Positions 53,439 through 61,206 of a DNA stretch of 64,000 bases are shown here, in pieces; the stretch's first letter is position 1, and each line of letters begins with the position of its first letter. The translations under genes were made by a program, and so were the position numbers. The notes under the pieces were generated by a model that made no database searches, was not told the DNA's origin, and worked only from the letters and a program-made list of their open reading frames with translations. The DNA is taken from assembly GCA_913043275.1 (NCBI GenBank), contig CAJWLL010000001.1:62001-126000 (forward strand), read 5' to 3'. The stretch is from an uncultured Flavobacteriaceae bacterium (GTDB lineage: Bacteria > Bacteroidota > Bacteroidia > Flavobacteriales > Flavobacteriaceae).

Positions 53439-54824
53439 ATGTTAAAAATAAACCTGATTCTAAAAACCGATGATTTTACTAATAGGTTAGATTATTTTTG
53501 GAAACTTTCGGGAGAAAAAATCAACAGAATTGTTTCCGAATATGATGATTCAAAAGGAGCTCCTGTATTTACAGTTGGGGGAAAGTACAGTACTCGAGGA
53601 TGGACTGAGTGGACTCATGGGTTTCAATTCGGTTCCGCTGTTTTACAATACGATGCAGTTGGAGATAAAAATTTTGTAGACCTAGCAAAAAAGCAAATCA
53701 TTGAAAAAATGGCAACTCACGTTAGCCACAATGGGGTTCACGACCACGGTTTTAATAATTTGAGTACCTACGGGAATCTATTACGATTAATGCATGAGGG
53801 AAAGATCGAATACGATGAATGGGAAGCAAATTTTTATGAGTTGGCTATTAAAATTTCTGGAGCAGTTCAAGCTTCTCGATGGACAGTCCTTCAAAACGGT
53901 GGATTTATAAATTCTTTTAATGGACCACATTCCTTATTTGTAGACACCATAAGATCATGTAGGATTTTGATTGTAAGCCATTTGTTAGGTCATGCATATC
54001 ACGGAGAGGGAGATCGAAAAATATCATTGTTGGAAAGGGCCATTCAACACATTGAGGCTACCGCAAAATATTCTATTTATTATGGTCAGGGCAGAGATAA
54101 ATATGATATTTGGGGAAGGACAGCTCACGAGAGTATATTTAATGTCAATGATGGTCAGTACCGATGTCCCAACTCTCAGCAAGGATATACAGGTTTTACT
54201 ACATGGACTAGAGGCTTGGCATGGGCAATGTTAGGATTTGCAGAGGAGTTAGAAGCACTTCAGTTAATTGACAGTAGTCAACTTGTATCTCTTGGGGGTA
54301 TCGAAAAGATCACCCAAATGATTCTTAAAGCTGCCAAAGCAACTTGTGATTTTTACATAGATCATACACCACCTTGTGGGGTAACTTACTGGGATACCGG
54401 AGCTCCTAATCTTCATCGATTGGGAGATTATCTCAACCGTTCTGCTGATCCTTTCAATGATTGGGAACCTGTAGATAGCTCGGCATCGGCTATTGGCGCT
54501 CAGGGTCTTTTACGATTAGGACACTACCTCAATAAAAAGGGTCAAGAGGTAGAGGGTCAAAAATATTGGCAGGCGGGACTAACTGTTTTTGATTCTCTTT
54601 TACAGGAACCTTATTTGAGCACCGATCAGGAACACCAGGGTTTACTCTTGCACACCATTTACCACCAGCCTAATGGATGGGATCATATTCCCAAGGGAAG
54701 TAAGATTGCTAATGGTGAGTCTTGCATGTGGGGAGATTACCATTTTAGAGAATTGGCCATTTACGTTCAAAAAATGATTGACAAAGAGCCTTATTATCAA
54801 TTTACAAATTGTATAAAAAAATAG
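53439..54824 (+). CDS. GH88-like unsaturated glucuronyl hydrolase
   Basis: With ATG 53439 this is a 461-residue protein without a signal peptide. The frame is open back to an ATG at 53310, but that stretch is Phe/Lys-rich and looks non-coding. The fold is the (alpha/alpha)6 type of GH88. The two catalytic Asp candidates are D102 in GVHDHGF and D169 in LFVDTIRS, matching the Asp pair of unsaturated glucuronyl hydrolase. Also seen are YTGFTTWTRGLAWAMLGFA, DSSASAIGAQGLLRL and GESCMWGDYHFRE. GH88 enzymes release unsaturated uronic acid from oligosaccharides made by polysaccharide lyases. It begins a + strand operon of six genes. Confidence 0.85.
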   Translation: MLKINLILKTDDFTNRLDYFWKLSGEKINRIVSEYDDSKGAPVFTVGGKYSTRGWTEWTHGFQFGSAVLQYDAVGDKNFVDLAKKQIIEKMATHVSHNGVHDHGFNNLSTYGNLLRLMHEGKIEYDEWEANFYELAIKISGAVQASRWTVLQNGGFINSFNGPHSLFVDTIRSCRILIVSHLLGHAYHGEGDRKISLLERAIQHIEATAKYSIYYGQGRDKYDIWGRTAHESIFNVNDGQYRCPNSQQGYTGFTTWTRGLAWAMLGFAEELEALQLIDSSQLVSLGGIEKITQMILKAAKATCDFYIDHTPPCGVTYWDTGAPNLHRLGDYLNRSADPFNDWEPVDSSASAIGAQGLLRLGHYLNKKGQEVEGQKYWQAGLTVFDSLLQEPYLSTDQEHQGLLLHTIYHQPNGWDHIPKGSKIANGESCMWGDYHFRELAIYVQKMIDKEPYYQFTNCIKK

Positions 54825-54830
54825 GTTTAC

Positions 54831-55658
54831 ATGGTTTTAATAGACGATTTTTCAAAGCTTTGTGTTCATACACAAACCACTAAGCCATGGACTATAGAGG
54901 AATGTATTTCCAATTTTTCATCAGTTGGCATCAAAGGCATTTCCATCTGGAGACATCTCTTGGAAGGGAAAGATTTAAAGAGCATTAAGACCATGTTGGA
55001 TGCACATCAAATGGACGTCGTTTCTTTGGTTAGAGGAGGTTTTTTCCCGGCGATTGAAGTCAAGCAAAGGGATTTAGCCTTGGAGGATAATATTCTTGCT
55101 ATAGACCAAGCGGCTGCCCTAGGAGCTCCTCTGGTGGTATTGGTTTGCGGGGCAGACCCACACCAATCCCAAGAAGTATCACGCCAACAGATTCAAGAAG
55201 GTATCACCGCATTGATCCCTTATGCCAAAAAAAATAAAGTCAAGTTAGCAATTGAACCTTTGCATCCTATGTATGCAGGAGACAAATCAGCTCTGGTTTC
55301 CCTTGGACAAGCCAACAAAATGTGTGAAGTAATTGCTTCACATATGGTGGGCATAGCTATAGATGTGTACCACCTTTGGTGGGATATCGAACTGAAAAAT
55401 GAAATCATCAGGTGTGGAAAAAATAATAATATATTTGCTTTCCACGTTTGTGATTGGCGTGTACCAACAATCGATTTTCTGACCGACAGGGGTTTGATGG
55501 GTGAAGGTTGTATTCCTGTCAGACAAATCAGGGAGTGGGTTGAGGAGGCTGGATTTAACGGTTATAACGAAGTAGAAGTTTTTTCAGAACGTTTGTGGGG
55601 TCAAGACCAAAAATTATATTTGGAAGACATAAAAAAATCATATTTAAATAATACTTAA
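54831..55658 (+). CDS. TIM-barrel sugar isomerase/epimerase family protein
   Basis: A 275-residue protein of the AP-endonuclease-2/xylose isomerase-like family (COG1082). Metal-site motifs fit: AIEPLHPMYAGD near residue 138, VGIAIDVYHLWWD near 175, FHVCDWR near 205, and EVEVFSERLWG near 245. Members isomerise, epimerise, dehydrate or eliminate sugars and keto-sugars such as inosose. It sits 6 bases after GH88 and 8 before a Gfo/Idh/MocA dehydrogenase. That pairing is common in pathways that oxidise a sugar and then rearrange it. Substrate unknown. Confidence 0.85.
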   Translation: MVLIDDFSKLCVHTQTTKPWTIEECISNFSSVGIKGISIWRHLLEGKDLKSIKTMLDAHQMDVVSLVRGGFFPAIEVKQRDLALEDNILAIDQAAALGAPLVVLVCGADPHQSQEVSRQQIQEGITALIPYAKKNKVKLAIEPLHPMYAGDKSALVSLGQANKMCEVIASHMVGIAIDVYHLWWDIELKNEIIRCGKNNNIFAFHVCDWRVPTIDFLTDRGLMGEGCIPVRQIREWVEEAGFNGYNEVEVFSERLWGQDQKLYLEDIKKSYLNNT

Positions 55659-55666
55659 AAAGTTCA

Positions 55667-56815
55667 ATGAAAGTAAATAAAATTGGAATCATCATGAATG
55701 GGGTGACAGGTAGAATGGGAACTAATCAACACCTGATCCGTTCTTTGGATGCAATCATTTCACAAGGAGGAGTAAAAGTAGGGGATAATGCAGTTATTAT
55801 GCCTGAGTTGGTATTGGTGGGTCGCAATGAAAATAAATTGAAAAAACTAGCTGAAAGAACGCAAGTTGAAAGATGGACGACCAGCTTAGAAGAGGTTTTG
55901 GTGGATGATCGATATCAAATCTATTTTGATGCCCAAACTACGGGAAGAAGATCGGATGCCATTAAAAAAGCTGTGGCTGCTGGTAAAAACGTCTATTGTG
56001 AAAAACCAATTGCCACATCAACAGACATTGCACTTGACTTATATCGAGAATGTGAAAAAGCAGGAGTAAAGCACGGTGTTGTTCAGGACAAGCTTTGGCT
56101 ACCAGGTATACTAAAGTTAAAACATTTGATTGAAAATGATTTTTTTGGTGAAATTTTGTCTGTTAGAGGAGATTTTGGCTATTGGGTTTTTGAGGGTCAT
56201 ACGGTCCCTGCACAAAGGCCTAGTTGGAACTACCGAAAAGAAGACGAAGGGGGAATAATTGTTGATATGCTCTGTCATTGGAGGTATGTTTTGGATAATA
56301 TTTTTGGATCCGTTAAGGGTGTTTTTTGTATGGGTGCTACTCATATCCCAGAGCGAATTGACGAAAATGGTCAGCCCTATTCTTGTACTGCCGATGATGC
56401 GGCCTACTCCATTTTTGAATTGGAGGGTGGTATAATCGCTCAGTTCAATTCCTCATGGACTACACGAGTGAGAAGAGATGATTTGCTCACCTTACACGTA
56501 GATGGCACCAAAGGGTCAGCTGTTGCAGGATTAAGAGACTGCTGGATACAAGACTATGGAAACACGCCCAAGCCTGTATGGAATCCGGATATTCCTAATC
56601 CTATCGATTTTAAAGAAGGCTGGACCAAGGTTCCCGAAAAAGAGGGTTTTGAAAATGCCTTTAAGGCCCAGTGGGAATTATTTCTCAAACACGTGGTATT
56701 AGACACCCCCTTTCCTTGGGATATGATGGAGGGAGCTAAAGGAGTTCAGCTAGCGGAGTTGGGACTTGAGAGTTGGGAGAAAAAAACATGGATTCAAATA
56801 CCTGATTTAAAATGA
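55667..56815 (+). CDS. Gfo/Idh/MocA-family dehydrogenase
   Basis: A 382-residue NAD(P)-dependent sugar or polyol dehydrogenase. The N-terminal Rossmann part starts IGIIMNGVTGRMGTNQHL. The family signature is NVYCEKPIATS near residue 110 with the catalytic Lys. GGIIVDMLCHWRYVLDNIFG holds the usual Asp-x3-His. The glycine pattern NGVTGRMGT is less regular than in the typical GxGxxG. Four bases overlap the next SDR gene (56812-56815), so expression is coupled. It may oxidise a sugar released by GH88 (inference). Confidence 0.88.
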   Translation: MKVNKIGIIMNGVTGRMGTNQHLIRSLDAIISQGGVKVGDNAVIMPELVLVGRNENKLKKLAERTQVERWTTSLEEVLVDDRYQIYFDAQTTGRRSDAIKKAVAAGKNVYCEKPIATSTDIALDLYRECEKAGVKHGVVQDKLWLPGILKLKHLIENDFFGEILSVRGDFGYWVFEGHTVPAQRPSWNYRKEDEGGIIVDMLCHWRYVLDNIFGSVKGVFCMGATHIPERIDENGQPYSCTADDAAYSIFELEGGIIAQFNSSWTTRVRRDDLLTLHVDGTKGSAVAGLRDCWIQDYGNTPKPVWNPDIPNPIDFKEGWTKVPEKEGFENAFKAQWELFLKHVVLDTPFPWDMMEGAKGVQLAELGLESWEKKTWIQIPDLK

Positions 56816-57582
56816 AACCCGTTGCACTAATTACAGGAGGCTCTAGAGGCATTGGTTTTGGTATAGCTAAGGCATTAATCAAGGAAGAATATCGGGTGGC
56901 AATCAATGGTGTTCGAGCGTCAGACCAGGTTGAGAAGACTCTCAAACAACTTAGAGCAGATGGAGGTGAGGCTATTTATTGTCAAGGTAATGTAGGTAGC
57001 GCCGAAGACCGAAGCAAAATGATAGATAATATCAAAGAAAAATGGGGCCAGCTCAATCTCTTGGTGAACAATGCAGGAGTCGCTCCAAAAGAAAGAAAAG
57101 ACATCTTAGAAGCAGACGAAAAAAGCTTTGATCGGTTGATGGATATCAACCTAAAAGGACCTTATTTTCTCACTCAGAAGGCCGCTAATTGGATGATAGA
57201 GCAAAAGGCCAAAAACTCAAAGGATTCTTTTTCGATTATCAATATTTCATCTGTTTCTGCCAAAGTTGCCTCTGTCAATCGTGGGGAATATTGTATCTCT
57301 AAAGCTGGAATGAGCATGTCAACAAAATTATGGGCTGCAAAGCTAGGTGAATTTGATATTCCTGTATATGAAATACAACCCGGTGTGATCCGTTCCGATA
57401 TGACTGCTGGAGTGGTTGAGAAATACGATAAAATGATTGCAGAAGGATTGACCTTGCAAAAGCGGTGGGGGAAACCCGAGGATTTGGGAAAAACTGTTGT
57501 TGCATTGGTCAAGGGAATGATTCCCTATGCCACTGGACAAGTTATCCATACAGATGGAGGAATGACCATTCAAACCCTTTGA
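56812..57582 (+). CDS. SDR-family oxidoreductase (3-ketoacyl reductase-like)
   Basis: A 256-residue short-chain dehydrogenase. The cofactor motif is TGGSRGIGFG (8-17), with NNAG near residue 85 and the Ser-Tyr-Lys catalytic set in NISSVSAKVASVNRGEYCISKAG. The C-terminal GYP/TGQVIHTDGG region is typical. In this locus it likely acts on a sugar or ketose rather than a fatty acid. It overlaps the upstream dehydrogenase by four bases and ends 2 bases before the small membrane gene. Confidence 0.88.
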   Translation: MKPVALITGGSRGIGFGIAKALIKEEYRVAINGVRASDQVEKTLKQLRADGGEAIYCQGNVGSAEDRSKMIDNIKEKWGQLNLLVNNAGVAPKERKDILEADEKSFDRLMDINLKGPYFLTQKAANWMIEQKAKNSKDSFSIINISSVSAKVASVNRGEYCISKAGMSMSTKLWAAKLGEFDIPVYEIQPGVIRSDMTAGVVEKYDKMIAEGLTLQKRWGKPEDLGKTVVALVKGMIPYATGQVIHTDGGMTIQTL

Positions 57583-57584
57583 TT

Positions 57585-57809
57585 ATGAAATTAAAAAATG
57601 TTTGGAAAACAATTGTTTTTGCTGTTTTTGGCTGTGCAGCCATTCAATTTTCGCCTTGGGTCCTAGAGGAAAACAAAGTGGATCCTTATTTATTAGGGAT
57701 GCCATTTACCCTATGGTTTGGAATTTTAATAAGCTTGTTATTGGTTTTGTTGACCGCTTTGGGAGGTTATGTTTTCTCCCGACTTAAATCAGACGAATTA
57801 AAAGAATAA
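57585..57809 (+). CDS. Small membrane protein paired with an SSS symporter (DUF3311-like)
   Basis: A 74-residue protein with two predicted transmembrane helices (about 9-26 and 42-64), starting at ATG 57585 (MKLKNVW). Small two-helix proteins of the DUF3311 kind are often encoded right before SSS symporters, and here it ends 1 base before the symporter ATG at 57811. It may help assembly or gating of the carrier. The family assignment is by position and size, not by a decisive motif. Confidence 0.75.
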   Translation: MKLKNVWKTIVFAVFGCAAIQFSPWVLEENKVDPYLLGMPFTLWFGILISLLLVLLTALGGYVFSRLKSDELKE

Positions 57810-57810
57810 T

Positions 57811-59211
57811 ATGCTGACCTATCTCTTAGTTATTGGCGCAGTTTACATTGGAGTTTTGATGTTTTTTTCATGGCGGACAAAAAAACAGATTAAAACTTCT
57901 ACAGATTTTATGTTGGGGGGAGCTAAGATAGGTGTTGCGATTGGTTTAATGACTTTTGCCGCAACGCTTTTCAGCACTTTTACCCTTTTGGGGATGCCCG
58001 ATTTTTCAAGAGTTAATGGTGTAGGAGCATGGATTTTCCTTGCCTTTTCTGATGCTTTGATGGTTTTTTTGATCTTATGGTTCGGGTTTTATTTAAGAAA
58101 AAGGGCTGGTAAATCACCTTATCAGGGAATGTCTGCATTGCTTCAAAAATGTTATCAAAATCGAATGGCAGGCTACCTTTATTTTACCGCTGTTTTTTTA
58201 TTCCTTATTCCCTACATAGCAATTCAAATTAGGGGTGTAGCGATTTTTTTGGTTTCTGCTTTTCCTGACTTTATTCCCGTTTGGGGCTGGTCTATTGGAG
58301 TCGTTTTGATCATGTTAATCTATTCGGAGCTGGGTGGACTTAAAGCGATCATATATGCAGATTCATTACAAGGCACTTTGTTGTTGATTGTGGTTTGGAT
58401 TGTTGCATTCAATTGCTTGAATGAAGTGGGGGGATGGGATACACTTTTTGAGCGTGTTGCCACTATTAATAAAGATTTACTCTCTACTCCAGGACCCATA
58501 GGATTGCTGAGTCCACAATTTTTGATAGCCTCTGCACTTGCTATCTTGATGATCCCCGTAACCCAACCTCAGTTGTCAACCCGTTTGGTGATTATGAAGA
58601 ATTACAATGCTTTAAAAAGAATGGCTACGGCTGTAGGTTTTTTTGTTATGCTAGTCATTCTTCCCACCATCATTATAGGAATGTACGGTGCCATCTATTA
58701 CGCAGATGCTAGTACTGCCGAATTTTTGGGGGGTGTACTTTTGGATGAACAACACGAAATGATTGCTGCTTTTATCATCATTGGTTTGTTTGCTGCTGCA
58801 ATGTCTACTTCCGATTCCCAATTGTTTGCCATGGGAAACGAAATCAAGGGACTTCTCCAATTAAAGGAAGATGATAATTTACGTCCCATTCGATTGGTGA
58901 TTTTGTTATTTGCACTTTCTGCATTGGTATTTTCATTGGTCAGTTCTGATGAATTAGTGCTATTGGCCCGTCTGAGTTTTTCTGGAACTGCCTTGATGGG
59001 TCCTATGATTTTGTTGGGTGTTTTTTCCCAGCGCCCAAAAGGGGTTACAATGATAGTATTATCCATGTTGGCCCTTTTTATTTTTATTTTATCCAATTTA
59101 GGGTGGTTTCCAAAACAAATTTTATCCTTTAAAACGGATCTGTTCCTAATGCTTGCCTTGGGGCTTGCCGCCTTGCTCAATTTTTTGGTAATTAACAGAA
59201 AATTTGAATAG
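57811..59211 (+). CDS. SSS-family sodium:solute symporter
   Basis: A 466-residue transporter with about 13 predicted transmembrane helices and an SSS core: TLFSTFTLLGMPDFSRVNGVGAW, SELGGLKAIIYADSLQGTLLL, and FIIIGLFAAAMSTSDSQLFAMG. It is a different subfamily from the SGLT-type carrier at 51627. As the last gene of the GH88 operon it may import the substrate of the pathway. The gap to the tRNA-Asp gene is 133 bases. Confidence 0.9.
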   Translation: MLTYLLVIGAVYIGVLMFFSWRTKKQIKTSTDFMLGGAKIGVAIGLMTFAATLFSTFTLLGMPDFSRVNGVGAWIFLAFSDALMVFLILWFGFYLRKRAGKSPYQGMSALLQKCYQNRMAGYLYFTAVFLFLIPYIAIQIRGVAIFLVSAFPDFIPVWGWSIGVVLIMLIYSELGGLKAIIYADSLQGTLLLIVVWIVAFNCLNEVGGWDTLFERVATINKDLLSTPGPIGLLSPQFLIASALAILMIPVTQPQLSTRLVIMKNYNALKRMATAVGFFVMLVILPTIIIGMYGAIYYADASTAEFLGGVLLDEQHEMIAAFIIIGLFAAAMSTSDSQLFAMGNEIKGLLQLKEDDNLRPIRLVILLFALSALVFSLVSSDELVLLARLSFSGTALMGPMILLGVFSQRPKGVTMIVLSMLALFIFILSNLGWFPKQILSFKTDLFLMLALGLAALLNFLVINRKFE

Positions 59212-59297
59212 ATATAGGGTTTTAATATACTTTTTGGTTTTGGTTAAGTAGGGTCTTGAATGAAACCTTACAAATGTTTTCTTTTACAAGTGATTAA

Positions 59298-59328
59298 TTT
59301 GGCAAAATCAAAATGCAATGTATATTTG
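59298..59328 (+). promoter_or_regulatory. Promoter of tRNA-Asp (TTTG-N19-TATATTTG)
   Basis: TTTG at 59298-59301 and TATATTTG at 59321-59328 are 19 bases apart, a textbook Bacteroidota -33/-7 pair, 16 bases upstream of the mature tRNA 5' end. This is the clearest promoter in the window. Confidence 0.75.
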
Positions 59329-59344
59329 CAGACGCTAATATCAA

Positions 59345-59418
59345 GGTCTGGTAGTTCAGTTGGTTAGAATACATGCCTGTCACGCATGGGGTCGCGGGTT
59401 CGAGTCCCGTCCAGACCG
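59345..59418 (+). tRNA. tRNA-Asp (anticodon GTC)
   Basis: A 74-base cloverleaf. The acceptor stem GGTCTGG pairs with CCAGACC (59411-59417). The D-arm is GTTC/GAAT. The anticodon stem CATGC/GCATG carries loop CTGTCAC with anticodon GTC. The T-arm is GCGGG-TTCGAGT-CCCGT, and the discriminator base is G at 59418. CCA is not encoded. Confidence 0.97.
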
Positions 59419-59420
59419 CA

Positions 59421-59449
59421 AAATCATCCCTCACTTTGAGGGATGATTT
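59421..59449 (+). terminator. Intrinsic terminator after tRNA-Asp
   Basis: A perfect 12-bp stem AAATCATCCCTC (59421-59432) with GAGGGATGATTT (59438-59449), loop ACTTT, then G and TTTC. It begins 3 bases after the tRNA. Confidence 0.75.
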
Positions 59450-59603
59450 GTTTCTTGAGAATATAGTGAGGATATAAATAAATTAATGAAATAAATAAAG
59501 ATTAGCAGGTATTTCATTTCTATAGATTCGTTACTGTATTTAAAATCAAAAATATTTAAAAAAAAATTAATTAAAAGATTTTATATTCTAATGAACTGAA
59601 AAT

Positions 59604-60962
59604 TTAAGTCTTTAAACTCTTCAAATAGTTTTCGAATTTTTTCATTACAAAAAGGTGCAATTTAGCTTGGGTTAATTTATAAATTACCCAAGGCAGTCGG
59701 GGAACATATTCGTGTATTGCTGTGATGACATATTCATTATCCAAAATGGATCGGAATTCCAACCATCCTAAATCTGTTCTTTTAGCCAATAATCCACCTG
59801 TGATGTAAAAAAGCTGTCGATTGGGGGAACTTCTGTCTTCTATCAATTCCAATTCCAACAACATTATTCCCAAGAGGTAGAACCTTAAAAAGCTACCATC
59901 AAACCGGGGGTTGATCAGTCCTGCAAATCTTTTACTCAGCCAAATGGGATAATGTTTGGCCACCCATTGAGCGTTGTGCTTCCCTGGGTTGTATATTCTC
60001 TGGACACTTCTTACAGTATTTTTTTCATTACGGACTTGAAAAAAAGAGGGAAGGATAGGTGGTTTTTGGTTGAGTGCTCTTTTGATGCTGGTTTCGATAG
60101 GTGTAAAATTGATGCTGTATAAATTCGAATATTCGTCACTAGGGATCATTCGATGCTTGAGGCTCTCTACCAGAGGTGAGACAAAATTAATGTTAGAATC
60201 TGCAAAAATACTTACCCACCATTTTGAAAGTCCTACCGTAAAAATAGGCATGGAAAAAATCAAACGTTTTTTTTGCATTATTTTGGAGGTTTTTTGCAGG
60301 AGTTCCATATAGGTCATTATCTCCTTGCCTCCTATCTCGATTTTTTTGTCATAGGTTTTGGGGTTTCCTATACATTGTTTGATAACGGAAAGAATATCAA
60401 AAACATCAATAGGTTGGTTTTCGGATTTCGTCCATTGAGGACATCCCATTACAGGGAGGTTTTTAACCAAACTAGTAACAATCTTAAATGACGAGCCACC
60501 GGGCCCTATGATAATACCGGCTCTAATAGCAGTCAATGGAGTAGATCTGTTACCTAAAGTTTTTTCCACTTCATAGCGGGACAAAAGGTGATTGGAAATC
60601 TGGTGTTTGTCCTTGGGTAGGATCCCGCCTAAATAGATGATCTGTTTAAGTTTGTTTTTTAAGGCTGATTTAGAAAAATTGTCGGCAAGCAGCAGGTCTG
60701 TATCTTCGAATTTCCCCTGATTCAGCCTAGTGGAGGGTTGCATAGAGTGGACCAAATAGATAGCAATGTCTCCTCCCTGTAATGCTTTTTCTGTACTGGA
60801 CATAGAATATAAATCAACCGTACGCCATATAATTTTCTCATTGGGATTGGTTTTTACTTTTTTTCGGCTCAAAGCGATTATTTGATAATCATCTTGGAAC
60901 TCCTCAATGATCCATCGTCCTATGAAACCTGTTGCTCCCGCCAGTATGATTGTTTGTTTCAT
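59604..60962 (-). CDS. NAD(P)-binding NmrA-like and DUF2867 fusion protein
   Basis: A 452-residue protein. Residues about 1-290 form an atypical SDR (NmrA-like) domain starting ILAGATGFIGRWIIEEF with a nucleotide-binding GATGFIGR. Residues about 300-452 form a DUF2867 (START-like) domain with LSKRFAGLINPRFDGS and RSILDNEYVITAIHEYVPRLPW. The two-domain arrangement is common in Bacteroidota; function unknown. It is monocistronic. Confidence 0.85.
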   Translation of the reverse strand: MKQTIILAGATGFIGRWIIEEFQDDYQIIALSRKKVKTNPNEKIIWRTVDLYSMSSTEKALQGGDIAIYLVHSMQPSTRLNQGKFEDTDLLLADNFSKSALKNKLKQIIYLGGILPKDKHQISNHLLSRYEVEKTLGNRSTPLTAIRAGIIIGPGGSSFKIVTSLVKNLPVMGCPQWTKSENQPIDVFDILSVIKQCIGNPKTYDKKIEIGGKEIMTYMELLQKTSKIMQKKRLIFSMPIFTVGLSKWWVSIFADSNINFVSPLVESLKHRMIPSDEYSNLYSINFTPIETSIKRALNQKPPILPSFFQVRNEKNTVRSVQRIYNPGKHNAQWVAKHYPIWLSKRFAGLINPRFDGSFLRFYLLGIMLLELELIEDRSSPNRQLFYITGGLLAKRTDLGWLEFRSILDNEYVITAIHEYVPRLPWVIYKLTQAKLHLFVMKKFENYLKSLKT

Positions 60963-61150
60963 TTCTTAAATGTATCAAATTTAGCCTATAAGCGAATGGG
61001 TTTTTTCAAATAAAAAACTTTAAAAGGGGAGGTAAAATTAAAATTACTTAACTTCGTGATTCATTTTGAAATCGAGACCATCTGGTCTAATAATATAAAA
61101 ATGTTGTGTGTTGTTAAAATTGGGAAACCAATAAATTAGCAACTAATGAG

Positions 61151-61181
61151 AAGCTTTCCAGTATTTCGGAGAGCTTTTTTT
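61151..61181 (+). terminator. Possible hairpin with T-run, no + strand gene upstream
   Basis: A 9-bp stem (61151-61159 with 61168-61176, one G-T pair) followed by a T-run on the + strand. It lies just downstream of the PQQ dehydrogenase stop on the minus strand, where it lacks a T-run. No + strand gene is nearby, so any role is uncertain. Confidence 0.3.
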
Positions 61182-61206
61182 ATGTTCAAATCTTTTTAAA
61201 GAAGAA

